Shown here in pieces: positions 10,056 through 19,552 of a DNA stretch of 64,000 bases. The stretch's first letter is position 1. Each line of letters starts with the position of its first letter. The translations under genes and the position numbers were made by a program. The stretch comes from Thalassotalea sp. LPB0316. GTDB taxonomy: Bacteria > Pseudomonadota > Gammaproteobacteria > Enterobacterales > Alteromonadaceae. The stretch is from contig NZ_CP062946.1 of NCBI RefSeq assembly GCF_014898095.1, positions 1,178,001 to 1,242,000 of the forward strand, written 5' to 3'. The notes below the pieces were generated by a model that worked only from the letters and a program-made list of their open reading frames with translations, was not told the origin of the DNA and searched no databases.

Positions 10056-10376
10056 GATACCCGACTGCTCGGGTATGACGTTGCTCTTGAGGGATACCCG
10101 ACTGCTCGGGTATGACGTTGCTCTTGAGGGATACCCGACTGCTCGGGTATGACGTTGCTCTTGAGGGATACCCGACTGCTCGGGTATGACGTTGCTCTTG
10201 AGGGATACCCGACTGCTCGGGTATGACGTTGCTCTTGAGGGATACCCGACTGCTCGGGTATGACGTTGCTCTTGAGGGATACCCGACTGCTCGGGTATGA
10301 CGTTGCTCTTGAGGGATACCCGACTGCTCGGGTATGACGTTGCTCTTGAGAGATACCCGACTAATCGGGTATGACT
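10056..10376. repeat. Nine tandem 37-bp hairpin repeats
   Basis: Nine copies begin at 10056, 10093, 10130, 10167, 10204, 10241, 10278, 10315 and 10352, exactly 37 bases apart. Each holds the perfect hairpin ATACCCGA-CTGC-TCGGGTAT. On the minus strand the form is GTCAT, a 16-base palindrome, AT(CC)CTC. The first and last copies keep the flank GAGAT, the internal ones read GAGGGAT, and the last copy has loop CTAA, which suggests expansion of internal copies. The array fills most of the gene-free 10021-10464 between the convergent mrcB and hemL. No open reading frame or promoter was seen in this gap. Confidence 0.95.
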
Positions 10377-10382
10377 CTTACC

Positions 10383-10456
10383 GTCATTACCGCGAATGCC
10401 TACATGGATGTAGGTAAGTGGAATAATGCAGGAGCAATTATCGATGCGGTAATCTC
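10383..10456 (+). repeat. Expanded hairpin of the same family
   Basis: GTCATTACCGC at 10383 pairs with GCGGTAATCTC ending at 10456, giving the same GTCAT...ATCTC frame as the neighbouring repeats. Here about 48 bases, which include an inner hairpin CCTACAT-GG-ATGTAGG, sit in the loop. ATGC occurs on both sides (10396-10399 and 10444-10447), as if a small piece had been inserted. Confidence 0.6.
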
Positions 10457-10464
10457 AACGTGAC

Positions 10465-11745
10465 TTATAACTTGGCAAAACAGCGATCTGCTGCTGCTAA
10501 GGTAGCTTCGATTTCTTCATCGGTATGTGCTGTTGATAAGAAACTCGCTTCAAATGCTGATGGCGCAAGGTAAACACCTTCATCTAACATTAAGTGGAAG
10601 AAGCGCTTGAACTTCTCAGCATCACACTGTGTTGCCTGTTGGTAAGTGGTTACGGTTTCTTCATCGGTAAAGAAAAAGCCAAACATAGCACCAGCGTAGT
10701 TAATACTTAGTGATACACCATTGCGCTCTGCCGCAGCTTTAAAGCCCATCGCTAGCTTTTCTGTTGCCGCTGATAGTTGTGTGTGCTTGTCGCCAGTCGA
10801 TAACTCGTTTAATGAAGCTAAACCGGCAGCCATCGCGATTGGGTTGCCCGATAAAGTCCCTGCTTGGTAAACAGGGCCAACCGGTGCGATGTATTCCATA
10901 ATTTCAGCTTTACCACCAAATGCGCCAACAGGCATACCACCGCCAATCACTTTACCTAACGTCGTTAAGTCAGGTTTTACATTGTAAAACGCTTGTGCGC
11001 CGCCTAAAGCTACGCGAAAACCGGTCATCACTTCGTCGAAAATTAATACACTACCGTATTGATCACAGATGTCGCGCAAGCCCTCTAAGAAACCCTCAAC
11101 TGGTGGGATACAGTTCATGTTACCGGCAACTGGCTCAACAATAATACAAGCGATTTCATCACCTAATTCAGCAAAAATTTGTTTTACTTCGTCAAGGTTG
11201 TTAAAGCTTACTGTTAACGTGTGCTGGGCAAATGATTCAGGAATGCCCGGCGAGCTCGGTACGCCAAGCGTTAATGCACCAGAGCCTGCTTTCACTAATA
11301 GTGAGTCAGCATGACCGTGGTAACAGCCTTCAAACTTTAAAATTTTGTCGCGGCCGGTGTAACCACGCGCTAAGCGAATTGCCGACATAGTCGCTTCAGT
11401 ACCCGAGCTAACCATACGCAGCTTTTCCATTGAAGGCACAAGTTCGCGTACTTTTTCGGCCATGGTAATTTCAAGTGCGGTTGGCGCGCCAAAACTTAAA
11501 CCGTTTTGTGCGGTATCAATGACCGCTTGCTTAATTGCTGGGTGGTTGTGACCTAAAATCATAGGCCCCCATGAGCCTACGTAATCAATATATTTTTTAC
11601 CATCGGCATCATAGATATAAGCGCCGTCTGCTCTTTCAATAAAACAAGGCTCGCCACCTACGCCATTAAAGGCGCGAACAGGTGAGTTTACGCCACCTGG
11701 AATAATGTGCTTTGCCGATTCAAAAAGTTGTGCTGATTTTTGCAT
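10465..11745 (-). CDS. hemL: Glutamate-1-semialdehyde 2,1-aminomutase
   Basis: A 426-residue PLP enzyme that converts glutamate-1-semialdehyde to 5-aminolevulinate in the C5 haem pathway. The PLP lysine is Lys265 in [14 protein letters not shown]; the [26 protein letters not shown] and [10 protein letters not shown] stretches are typical. The start at 11745 gives the same length as E. coli HemL and aligns from the first residue; the extension to 11793 would overlap pyrB by 35 bases and adds unrelated residues. It follows pyrB by 13 bases and is probably cotranscribed with it. Confidence 0.96.
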   Translation of the reverse strand: MQKSAQLFESAKHIIPGGVNSPVRAFNGVGGEPCFIERADGAYIYDADGKKYIDYVGSWGPMILGHNHPAIKQAVIDTAQNGLSFGAPTALEITMAEKVRELVPSMEKLRMVSSGTEATMSAIRLARGYTGRDKILKFEGCYHGHADSLLVKAGSGALTLGVPSSPGIPESFAQHTLTVSFNNLDEVKQIFAELGDEIACIIVEPVAGNMNCIPPVEGFLEGLRDICDQYGSVLIFDEVMTGFRVALGGAQAFYNVKPDLTTLGKVIGGGMPVGAFGGKAEIMEYIAPVGPVYQAGTLSGNPIAMAAGLASLNELSTGDKHTQLSAATEKLAMGFKAAAERNGVSLSINYAGAMFGFFFTDEETVTTYQQATQCDAEKFKRFFHLMLDEGVYLAPSAFEASFLSTAHTDEEIEATLAAADRCFAKL

Positions 11746-11758
11746 AATGTGTCGCTTA

Positions 11759-12766
11759 TTATTTGTTGGTAAACCAAGTAATTGGCTTTTCATACTGGGT
11801 TAGTTTGTCTTCCACGCCAAGTGTTAGGGCAAAAAGGGCCATGCGTACTAACACGCCATTTTGCGCTTGGCGGAAGATAGCTAAATTTTGTAAGTCGTTC
11901 AGGTCGGTATCTAGCTCGTTCGCTTCTGGACGAGAGTCACGAGGCAAAGGATGCATGATCACTGTGTGATCTTTGCAGTATTGCTGATAGATTTTCTTAT
12001 TCAAACTAAAATGACCGCGATATTTATCCGCTTCTTCAGGTGAAGCAAATCGCTCTTGTTGAATACGGGTTTGGTAAATGACATCACAACCTAGATTACC
12101 TTCAATTTTGTCAGTGATTGTGACTTTATGACCAGCGTTTTCCAACGTTGAAATAATGCTATCAGGCATTTGCAGCGCGTCAGGGGCAATCATGGTAACG
12201 TGAATGTTTTTGTACAAACTTAACAACTTAGATAGAGAATGTACGGTACGACCGTGTTTAAGATCACCCATTAACGCAATATTTAAGTTATCTATGCTGC
12301 GCTGATGAATAGACATTTCAGATTTTATCGTGAATAAATCTAATAACGCTTGGGTTGGATGCTCATTAGCACCGTCACCGCCGTTGATCACCGGCACACT
12401 TGAGCCTTGGGCAAACTCTGACACCGAATGCATCTGCGGATGGCGCATTGCAATGACGTCAGAATAACCACTGATAACTTGTGCGGTATCGTATAGTGAT
12501 TCACCTTTGGCAAGTGATGAATTCTCTTGGCCAACCGTTTCCCTAACAAAGCCACCGAGTAAATTAAACGCCGTACCAAAACTTACTCGAGTACGAGTAC
12601 TCGGTTCAAAAAACAGGTTGTTTAAAATGGCACCTTCAAGCACATGACAGCGCTTTTGCCTTGCTGCATATGGGATCATTGCTGTTGAAACTTGTAGGAT
12701 TTTTTCAATCGCCTCACGGTCAAACTGTGAAACGGATAAGATATGACTACCTTGGAAATTCATCAT
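11759..12766 (-). CDS. pyrB: Aspartate carbamoyltransferase, catalytic chain
   Basis: A 335-residue enzyme that forms N-carbamoyl-L-aspartate, the committed step of pyrimidine synthesis. The carbamoyl-phosphate motif [12 protein letters not shown] and the [20 protein letters not shown] and [10 protein letters not shown] motifs are present. No pyrI regulatory subunit gene is adjacent, unlike enterobacteria, so the enzyme may act without it or pyrI may lie elsewhere. It heads a likely pyrB-hemL unit. About 180 bases separate it from the divergent gene at 12946; no leader peptide or attenuator was recognised there. Confidence 0.95.
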   Translation of the reverse strand: MMNFQGSHILSVSQFDREAIEKILQVSTAMIPYAARQKRCHVLEGAILNNLFFEPSTRTRVSFGTAFNLLGGFVRETVGQENSSLAKGESLYDTAQVISGYSDVIAMRHPQMHSVSEFAQGSSVPVINGGDGANEHPTQALLDLFTIKSEMSIHQRSIDNLNIALMGDLKHGRTVHSLSKLLSLYKNIHVTMIAPDALQMPDSIISTLENAGHKVTITDKIEGNLGCDVIYQTRIQQERFASPEEADKYRGHFSLNKKIYQQYCKDHTVIMHPLPRDSRPEANELDTDLNDLQNLAIFRQAQNGVLVRMALFALTLGVEDKLTQYEKPITWFTNK

Positions 12767-12945
12767 TGTGTAACGCCGTAAAAAGTCGCTTAAATTGGCT
12801 CACAACAGGCCATAGGCCAAGTGAAAATTGCGGCGAAATATAGCATAAAAAAGCAACCATGAGAATGGTATTAGTGCCAAACGCTAGATAATAAATTATC
12901 GACTATAATCAAGTCATGGTATGAACAACTGTTTAAGAGGCGACA

Positions 12946-13815
12946 TTGCGAGCGATATTATATCTTGCTTTATTTCTAGCTATGCTCTTTGTGCCAGTTG
13001 TACAAGCTATAGATGTCGTGCGCTACCATATTTCGAAGAAAAACGCCGATGCTAAGCAGTCGTATTACATCGATATGTTGCACCTCGCTCTCGAAAAATC
13101 AAAAGATATTCACGGTGAGTATGAATTTACCCCTGTGGTTTATGAAATGCCGCAAGGTAGAACATCGATTATGGTTCAGCTAGATCAGGGCATTGATGTT
13201 ACTTGGCGAGTGACTAGTCAAGAACTTGAGGAACGTTTGCAGGCTGTTTATGTACCGCTACTCAAGGGCATGATGGGGCATCGAATTTTCATCATTAACC
13301 AAAGTGATCAAAGTCGTTTTTCACCAGATATGTCATTAGAACAGTTGCGAAAAATGAGTGCAGGCCAAGGCTACGATTGGCCAGATAGCATCGTATTACA
13401 ACACAATGGTATAAATGTCGTTGAAGGTGGGACAGATAAACTCTTAACTATGTTAGCTCGACGCCGGTTTGATTACTTTCCAAGAGCCATTCACGAACCT
13501 TGGACAGAAATTATCGATAAACCTGAATTTATTGTCGAAAAACATATTTTACTAAGATACCCCGCGCCGTTTTATTTTTTTGTCAATAAAGACAACACCA
13601 AGCTTTATCATCGCATCAACAACGGTCTTGAAATTGCGATTGAAGACGGTAGCTTTGATCAGCTATTTGAAAACCACCCTATTACTAAAGAAGTTTTGAA
13701 AGCTGCGGCAATTAGCGAGCGTAAAGTCTTTCAGCTTACCAACCCCATTCTTTCGGAGCGTTCTCAAGCCCTGCTCAAAGAGCCTCGTTACTGGCTCAAT
13801 CTATCAAGCCAATAA
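12946..13815 (+). CDS. Periplasmic substrate-binding-like protein (paralogue of 36137-37045)
   Basis: A 289-residue secreted protein of the bacterial solute-binding protein family 3 type. The start is TTG with GAGG five bases upstream; no in-frame ATG fits better. A signal peptide covers about residues 1-21 (ending VVQA). Conserved points shared with the second copy in this window are DWPDS, DYFPRAI, FYFFVN and NHP(A/I)TK. No ABC transporter permease or ATPase gene is next to it, so it may act as a sensor or have lost its transporter. The ligand is unknown. Confidence 0.75.
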   Translation: MRAILYLALFLAMLFVPVVQAIDVVRYHISKKNADAKQSYYIDMLHLALEKSKDIHGEYEFTPVVYEMPQGRTSIMVQLDQGIDVTWRVTSQELEERLQAVYVPLLKGMMGHRIFIINQSDQSRFSPDMSLEQLRKMSAGQGYDWPDSIVLQHNGINVVEGGTDKLLTMLARRRFDYFPRAIHEPWTEIIDKPEFIVEKHILLRYPAPFYFFVNKDNTKLYHRINNGLEIAIEDGSFDQLFENHPITKEVLKAAAISERKVFQLTNPILSERSQALLKEPRYWLNLSSQ

Positions 13816-13912
13816 AAAACTAGTGAACTTAATGCGCTACTGATATGATGTTTCAAAGTTGTTAAAGCAACTATAACGTATTAAAAAATAACAATAATAA
13901 ATAGGGACGAAA

Positions 13913-15139
13913 ATGCGTGTTATAGCGTGGTTATTGCCGTTGTGCTTGCTCGGTTGTGGCAGCACGATAAAGAAAAAAGATGTTCAGTCACTTACCAACA
14001 GGCCAGATCAATTTGTTATCTCTGAAGAAGAGCAAAGCCTGATTAATCGCTCAAATAAATTGCACAACGACCTAGTCAAACAAGGGCTAATTGTTCGCAA
14101 TAAAGCCGCTAACGATTATATTGCCCATATGGCGCAAAAAATTGAGCCAGAGTTTGATGCTCATATCAATATTAACTACTTCATTTTACGCGATTCCTCA
14201 CTCAATGCTTTTGCACTGCCCAACGGCAATATTTATCTCAATGCTGGATTGATCAATCAGTTGGCATCAGAAGATGAGTTAGCGCTGATTTTAGCCCATG
14301 AAATTGCTCATGTTGTTGAGCGCCATGGCTTAATTAAATTGATTGATCGCAAGCAAACGGTCGTAAGTTCACACGTTGTTGATTTGATGTTTATGGGCAC
14401 AGGCCTAATTTACTTTGCCGCGATCAATGACTTAGCGTCGTTTAGTCGACAGATGGAAGAGCAGGCTGATGAACTGGCGATCGAGTATTTAGCCAATACT
14501 GATTACGATTTGTCGCAAAGTATTAATGCCATAGAAAAGCTTGTTTTAGAAAAGCACGGTAAAGAGCTAGGCTCAATTTGGAGCTCTCACCCCGATATCA
14601 GCGCGCGAGCACAAGCTGGTCGAGAAAAAATTAGCCAGATGAATTGGCAAGCAAAAGCTAAAGATCAACATCCAGATTATGAAGTATTTCGCTCTTCGCT
14701 AACCGAATTAGTGATCAAAACTAGACTGCGTAATAAGCAATTTGAGTTGGCAGAAGACTTGGTAAACAGAGAATTAACCATTCACCCTGATAACGCACTT
14801 ATGTATTACTACCTAGGTGAAGCAAATCGTCTTAAAGCTGCTGAAACAAAAGCTTATGCCCGTGAGTATGCGTGGCTCTACGATCAAGACTACGACGATG
14901 ATTTAATTACAACGCTTGAGCAAAACGACAGTGAATTTTTTGACAAATCGCAACGCTATTTTGAAAAGTCAGTCTCACTAAATTCGAGCTTGAGCCTACC
15001 CTATAAAGGACTCGGTTTGTTGGCGCTCGATCAGCAAAACAATCAGCAAGCAAAAGCTTATTTGCAACAGTATCTCTCATATAGCAACGTTAAAGATCGT
15101 CGTTATATCAACTCATTACTCAGACAATTAGAAGGATAA
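13913..15139 (+). CDS. M48-family metalloprotease lipoprotein with TPR-like C-terminus
   Basis: A 408-residue lipoprotein. A lipobox LLGC places the acylated Cys at residue 15. The zinc motif HEIAH is at 129-133 and the third ligand region EEQADELA at 182-189, as in BepA/LoiP-type M48 proteases. The C-terminal part (about 235-408) is helical with TPR character. BepA relatives act in outer-membrane protein quality control; the arrangement here is similar, but BepA itself is soluble in the periplasm and longer, so orthology is not claimed. A second lipoprotein gene follows five bases later. Confidence 0.82.
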   Translation: MRVIAWLLPLCLLGCGSTIKKKDVQSLTNRPDQFVISEEEQSLINRSNKLHNDLVKQGLIVRNKAANDYIAHMAQKIEPEFDAHININYFILRDSSLNAFALPNGNIYLNAGLINQLASEDELALILAHEIAHVVERHGLIKLIDRKQTVVSSHVVDLMFMGTGLIYFAAINDLASFSRQMEEQADELAIEYLANTDYDLSQSINAIEKLVLEKHGKELGSIWSSHPDISARAQAGREKISQMNWQAKAKDQHPDYEVFRSSLTELVIKTRLRNKQFELAEDLVNRELTIHPDNALMYYYLGEANRLKAAETKAYAREYAWLYDQDYDDDLITTLEQNDSEFFDKSQRYFEKSVSLNSSLSLPYKGLGLLALDQQNNQQAKAYLQQYLSYSNVKDRRYINSLLRQLEG

Positions 15140-15144
15140 AAAAA

Positions 15145-15939
15145 ATGCGTGTAATGTTTAAGTCGTTGTTTGTGCTAGTAGCCGTTATTTTGGTTTCTGG
15201 CTGTGCGCAAACAACTGTTCGCCATCACCAAGACTTTGAGAGCGTTGCTCGAAATGTCCAATCGGTGGTTTTATTGCCAGCTCAAGTTGAAATTGAGCAA
15301 ATCAATTTTGATGGCGACAATACGCCACTTGAAGAAAAGTCAGCGTTAATTCGCAGCCAAATTGAAGCTATTGCTGAATTTAAATTAGCAAGTGAATCAC
15401 TTGAAGTTGTCGAGTTCGACTTTGCTCAAGCGATTGAGCAAGATGAAGAGTTTGCATACGCGATTACCCAAGCTAAAGAAGCCTGGGAAACAGCCAAGGG
15501 TGAGCTTTATGAGCAAGGCTTGGTGTCAGAGAAGGAAAAAGCCAACTTCCAAGCAAGTTTAGGCAGTGCACTTAATATTATTGCTGACAAAACCGGTGCC
15601 GATTCGGCATTGTTGATTCAATACTCAGGTTTTGAAAAATCCAGCGGTATGATCGCCAAAGACGTAGCTTCAAGTGTTTTAGTGGGGGTTTTAACTTTAG
15701 GCGCCGTAGTGCCAATTCAAGCAACCGAAGGTGCTTTTATCGATGTTGCATTAGTTGATACGAATAGTGGTAAAGTTATTTGGGCGAACCGCAAAGGTGG
15801 GACAACTGCTGATGCAACGCCTGCTGAAATAGTGTTTGGTGAATTACCCGATTTAACTTGGAAAAGTGAATTAACGAATAAGCCGGTTGAAAGTACGGTA
15901 GTAGAAACCGTTTCGCCAAAAGTGCCTGACGTTCAATAA
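15145..15939 (+). CDS. Hypothetical lipoprotein downstream of the M48 protease
   Basis: A 264-residue protein with a lipoprotein signal (VSGC, acylated Cys at residue 20). The middle is acidic and helical (about residues 60-140) and the last third has a GVLTLGAVVPIQ glycine-rich stretch followed by a beta-rich end with SGKVIWANRKGG. This end is reminiscent of small lipoproteins in which a variable region precedes a VW-type strand motif, but I recognise no family. The five-base gap suggests cotranscription and perhaps joint function with the M48 lipoprotein. AAGGA precedes the ATG. Confidence 0.75.
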   Translation: MRVMFKSLFVLVAVILVSGCAQTTVRHHQDFESVARNVQSVVLLPAQVEIEQINFDGDNTPLEEKSALIRSQIEAIAEFKLASESLEVVEFDFAQAIEQDEEFAYAITQAKEAWETAKGELYEQGLVSEKEKANFQASLGSALNIIADKTGADSALLIQYSGFEKSSGMIAKDVASSVLVGVLTLGAVVPIQATEGAFIDVALVDTNSGKVIWANRKGGTTADATPAEIVFGELPDLTWKSELTNKPVESTVVETVSPKVPDVQ

Positions 15940-15976
15940 TCAATGATTAAGCTGATTTAGCTTGGTACGAAAAAAG

Positions 15977-16005
15977 CCCGACAACAAATAAGTTCTCGGG
16001 TTTTC
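15977..16005 (+). terminator. Terminator after the lipoprotein gene
   Basis: The hairpin CCCGACAAC/GTTCTCGGG (one mismatch, six-base loop) has an A-tract in front and TTTT behind, and lies between convergent genes. It may serve both strands. Confidence 0.75.
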
Positions 16006-16010
16006 TTATT

Positions 16011-16445
16011 TTAAAAGCTTGGTTTCAAGTAAACTAAAATCACCACTGCAAAAAGAATCAATACTGGTACTTCATTAAAAATGCGGTAAAACCTGCCCGA
16101 GCGGGTATTTTTATCTTCAGCAAAGGTTTTTAACAGCTTAAAGCAATATAAGTGATAGGCCACAAGCAGCACAACTAAGGTGACTTTAATATGTAGCCAA
16201 GGACTCGCGGCAAACCAGGCCATGCCGTAAAAGTGAATCAAGGCAACGCCAAGTAAAATCGTTAGAATTGCAAAAGGCGTGACAAAATAAAGTAATCGGC
16301 GCTCCATTCCTTTGAGGTGGTTGGCAATATCTTGGTTGTCAGTTTCGGCGTGATTAACGAACAGCCTTGGCAGATAAAAAATACCGGCAAACCAAGCGAC
16401 CATAAAAATTACGTGGAAGGCTTTAAGCCAGAGTAAGGTTGTCAT
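16011..16445 (-). CDS. hemJ: Protoporphyrinogen oxidase HemJ-like membrane protein
   Basis: A 144-residue membrane protein of the HemJ (UPF0093) family, which oxidises protoporphyrinogen IX to protoporphyrin IX in bacteria lacking HemG and HemY. Four membrane segments are visible. The conserved His in WLKAFHVIFMVAWFAG and the Lys/His in WLHIKVTLVVLLVAYH fit the family. Its ATG overlaps the stop of clcA by one base (TAATG), so translation is probably coupled. Gene naming rests on overall similarity. Confidence 0.82.
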   Translation of the reverse strand: MTTLLWLKAFHVIFMVAWFAGIFYLPRLFVNHAETDNQDIANHLKGMERRLLYFVTPFAILTILLGVALIHFYGMAWFAASPWLHIKVTLVVLLVAYHLYCFKLLKTFAEDKNTRSGRFYRIFNEVPVLILFAVVILVYLKPSF

Positions 16446-18130
16446 TAGGTGAGTTTTCCTTCGTGTAAATAGCTGCGAATTTGCTCAAAGCTAATCATAC
16501 CAACAATGTTGTTTTTATCTTGCTGGTAAATATAAACACCGCCGCAGCGATCGTTTTTCAGTGCTAAATAAGCCTCTGCCAGTGTATCTTGAGACGATAT
16601 TGGCTTTAATTGATAACAATCAATTTTAGAGACGTTATTTTTCAAAATGTGCTGATGCCAATAGAACGCGGGCTCGTTGTCTTCATCTTGCTCATGACTA
16701 ATCACATAAGTGTCGTGAGAGGTTGTTAACGCTTCTTGCTCGGCACTTTCTTTATCGGTATTTAAAATTAATAACTGCTCTTGCATTACACCAATTACGC
16801 CAATGCGCTGTAACGAAGTTTCTAATGGCGTTTTGCGATACGGTAAATTTTGCAGATTCAACTGCATAATGAATATTGAACGGTTGTTAAACATTTGCCC
16901 AGATAGTAAACAAGCCGTGGTGATCACTATCATCGCTGGTACCACGACCTCAAGTTGATTCGATAACTCAACCACCGCTAACAAGGCGGCAAGGGGAGCG
17001 TTTAAAGTTGCCGCCATAAAACCAGCCATTCCCATTAACGCCATATCATTGGCAACGTTTGGCGCATCAATAAACGGGCTAAAAACAATAGAGGTGGCAA
17101 TGCCTGTAAGTGCTCCGATTGCCAGAATAGGGCCGATCATACCACCGGGAATACCTAAGCCAATGGCAAATAAGGTCATGAGAATTTTGGCGCACAACAG
17201 ATAGGTAATAATGCTCCATTGATTTTGTACATCAAGGCTAAGTGCTGTTGCTACTTCAGCGTGTAGTGGGTCAATGGCAATAGGGGCGAATAACGCAAAC
17301 AAGCCAGTGATCACGGCAGCAAACCCTAAGCGAATAACGATTGACCAGTTTTTAAATTTATCCAGAATATAAATCAGTGCATGGTTAAACGCTGAGGCTA
17401 GTGCGCCGAGTAACACGCCTAAAATCACTAAATAAGGGTAGATTGAAGGCTCAAGCGATAAGGTGGTAAAAAATTCAAATTCATGCACGCGGCCATACAC
17501 GCCACTGGTCACCATAGAGCCAATAATTGAGGCGAGCATAATCGGAATAAAAATATGAATTTTGTATTCGCGCAAAATCACTTCCATCACGAACATTACT
17601 GCCGCTATGGGGGTATTAAAGGTGGCGGCGATGGCTGCGGCGATACCACTAGCACACAAGGTACGGATACTATTATTTGGCAAGTTTAACTGATTGCCAA
17701 CATAACTTGCACCAGCGGCGCCAATGTGAACAGCTGGCCCTTCTCGGCCAACAGAAAAGCCTGATGCCAACGCGACTGCACCGCCCCAGAACTGGTTCAA
17801 GGTATTGCGAAATGGAATAACGCCGTAAGCAATTTTCAAGCGATGTAAAACAAACGGAATGCCCGAGCGAATATATTGATAGCCGGTAAGCCAAGACATA
17901 GCTAAAATCAGCGAAACACCAGCGATTGGGATTAAAAAACGACTTAGCGCTTCAAAACTGGTATAGTGGCTAATTTGAGATTTAAACAGTTGCTCTAAGC
18001 CGTCAATGGTGAGCGTAAATAGAATAATCAGCAGCGCAGCAAATAAACCACCAAAAATCGCCAGTAAGCACAACTGCCAAGACGTTTGTGGTAGTGCTAA
18101 TCGTTTTTTAAATGCGCTAACGGTATTCAT
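16445..18130 (-). CDS. clcA: ClC-type chloride channel/antiporter with CBS domain
   Basis: A ClC family protein of 561 residues. The SGIP and GREGP motifs form the anion path, with the gating glutamate retained at about residue 130 and a second glutamate at about 183 (MFVMEVI) where ClcA antiporters carry the internal proton glutamate, so H+/Cl- exchange is likely. GIPGGMIGP is the third anion motif. The C-terminal 120 residues contain CBS-like sequence (VGMISFEQIRSYL). The start at 18130 is preferred because it begins the conserved part; an ATG at 18175 is open but has no binding site. It is divergent from the gene at 18188. Confidence 0.88.
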   Translation of the reverse strand: MNTVSAFKKRLALPQTSWQLCLLAIFGGLFAALLIILFTLTIDGLEQLFKSQISHYTSFEALSRFLIPIAGVSLILAMSWLTGYQYIRSGIPFVLHRLKIAYGVIPFRNTLNQFWGGAVALASGFSVGREGPAVHIGAAGASYVGNQLNLPNNSIRTLCASGIAAAIAATFNTPIAAVMFVMEVILREYKIHIFIPIMLASIIGSMVTSGVYGRVHEFEFFTTLSLEPSIYPYLVILGVLLGALASAFNHALIYILDKFKNWSIVIRLGFAAVITGLFALFAPIAIDPLHAEVATALSLDVQNQWSIITYLLCAKILMTLFAIGLGIPGGMIGPILAIGALTGIATSIVFSPFIDAPNVANDMALMGMAGFMAATLNAPLAALLAVVELSNQLEVVVPAMIVITTACLLSGQMFNNRSIFIMQLNLQNLPYRKTPLETSLQRIGVIGVMQEQLLILNTDKESAEQEALTTSHDTYVISHEQDEDNEPAFYWHQHILKNNVSKIDCYQLKPISSQDTLAEAYLALKNDRCGGVYIYQQDKNNIVGMISFEQIRSYLHEGKLT

Positions 18131-18187
18131 CACAGTTTTATTATGCTTTTTGGGGCATTGAGAAGTTAGGTACATAATACGTTAATA

Positions 18188-18916
18188 ATGAATTGGTTAG
18201 CAAAAATAAATCTAAGTGTTGTCGTACAAAGGCTCGGGCCGTTCCGCTCAGCGCTACTGTTAATCTCACTGATTGCCGTGAGCTTTTTCAGCGGTTATCG
18301 CATCGGTAATTACTACAATAACTACCAAGTGAAAACGATTGAGAATCAGGCCGCGCGCTTAACGAGTTTGTATGACATTCAACAACAACAAGCCTCTCGT
18401 ATTAATACCTTGCTGGTAGAACTCGAAGTTGAACGTCTAGCCAGTGAACAGGCCGCTAGTGCCTTAAAAGCATTGCAGGCAGAGCACTTTGCGGTAAAAA
18501 AAGAGCTGGCATTTTATGAAAAAGTGATGGCACCCGAAAAGCAAGCCGATGGTTTGGTTATCGATAGTGTGGCGATTGTACCAACCCAAAGTGAAAATCA
18601 TTATCGCTATCAGGTGGTATTAGTACAGCAACAAGCCAACAAACGCTATGCTAAAGGCTATATTGAATTGTCGTTAAAGGGCAGTCAGGCGAAAAAGCCA
18701 GCGCAAATAAACCTTGCTGAGTTGGCAAATATCGATCAAAAAGCACGTTCGTTTAGTTTGCAATACTTTCAAATTCTTGAAGGGGAATTTACCTTGCCTG
18801 AGGAATTTAGCCCTGAACAGCTTGATGTCTCGGTCATTTTGCCTAAGGGCAAGTGGCAAAAGTATCAACGCATTGACCAAAGTTACGACTGGCAACAAAT
18901 TAATTCTGGGCTATAG
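18188..18916 (+). CDS. DUF6776-like membrane-anchored coiled-coil protein
   Basis: A 242-residue protein with one membrane segment near the N-terminus (about residues 21-40), a coiled coil (about 50-115) and a C-terminal beta-rich domain. Proteins of this plan, annotated as DUF6776, lie upstream of erpA in related Alteromonadales and Vibrionales. The function is unknown. It starts 57 bases from the clcA start on the other strand and ends 108 bases before erpA. Confidence 0.75.
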   Translation: MNWLAKINLSVVVQRLGPFRSALLLISLIAVSFFSGYRIGNYYNNYQVKTIENQAARLTSLYDIQQQQASRINTLLVELEVERLASEQAASALKALQAEHFAVKKELAFYEKVMAPEKQADGLVIDSVAIVPTQSENHYRYQVVLVQQQANKRYAKGYIELSLKGSQAKKPAQINLAELANIDQKARSFSLQYFQILEGEFTLPEEFSPEQLDVSVILPKGKWQKYQRIDQSYDWQQINSGL

Positions 18917-19024
18917 CTAAAAGTTACCAGTAAAAAGTTTCCAGCTTATAACGACAAATACTTGATTAAATTAGTCAGGTTTAAGATAATTCGCAACCAT
19001 TGAAATTGAGAAGTAAGAAATCCC

Positions 19025-19366
19025 ATGTCATCAACTGAATTACCTATTAAATTTACTGATGCAGCCGCTAGTAAAGTGTTAGCCCTGATCACTGAAGAAG
19101 AAAATCCAGCGCTTAAGTTACGCGTGTATGTAACCGGTGGTGGTTGTTCTGGTTTTTCATACGGCTTTACGTTTGACGAAAAAGTCAACAACGGTGATAT
19201 GACGGTGGAAAAAGCTGGCGTAACGCTAGTGGTTGACCCAATGAGCTTGCAATATCTTGTTGGCGGTGAAGTTGACTACATTGAAGGCTTAGAAGGTAGC
19301 CGCTTTTTAGTTAATAACCCGAATGCAACCACCACTTGCGGTTGTGGCTCGTCATTCTCAGTGTAA
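19025..19366 (+). CDS. erpA: Iron-sulfur cluster insertion protein ErpA
   Basis: A 113-residue A-type Fe-S carrier that delivers clusters to targets such as IspG. All three cluster-binding cysteines are present: Cys41 in [11 protein letters not shown] and Cys105/Cys107 in TTCGCGSSF. Length matches E. coli ErpA (114 residues). A clear terminator follows. Confidence 0.96.
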   Translation: MSSTELPIKFTDAAASKVLALITEEENPALKLRVYVTGGGCSGFSYGFTFDEKVNNGDMTVEKAGVTLVVDPMSLQYLVGGEVDYIEGLEGSRFLVNNPNATTTCGCGSSFSV

Positions 19367-19387
19367 TAAGCCATTCTTACTCACATG

Positions 19388-19413
19388 AAAAACCAGCTTC
19401 GCGCTGGTTTTTT
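19388..19413 (+). terminator. Terminator after erpA
   Basis: AACCAGC-TTCGC-GCTGGTT with A-tract before and seven Ts after, an intrinsic terminator 22 bases past the erpA stop. Confidence 0.9.
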
Positions 19414-19510
19414 TGTTTTTAGCTTACGCAAACCTTTGAGTGAGATACTATTTCGCTAGCTTCCTTGTGGTTAGTTATAAAATATAGTTTCTTCTTGTGT
19501 ATTTAATAGC

Positions 19511-19527
19511 TACACTATATTTGTGTA
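19511..19527. promoter_or_regulatory. Probable operator/promoter of the toxin-antitoxin pair
   Basis: The inverted repeat TACAC-TATATTT-GTGTA lies 25 bases before the antitoxin start and contains a TATATT that could serve as the -10 box. Antitoxins with a ribbon-helix-helix domain commonly repress their own promoter through such sites. This is an inference from position and symmetry. Confidence 0.45.
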
Positions 19528-19552
19528 ACTAATAGATATACAGAGATGCGAT

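Noticed and set aside
10056..10376. Resemblance to a CRISPR array
   Set aside because: The whole 37-bp unit is repeated without variable spacers, and no cas gene is near.
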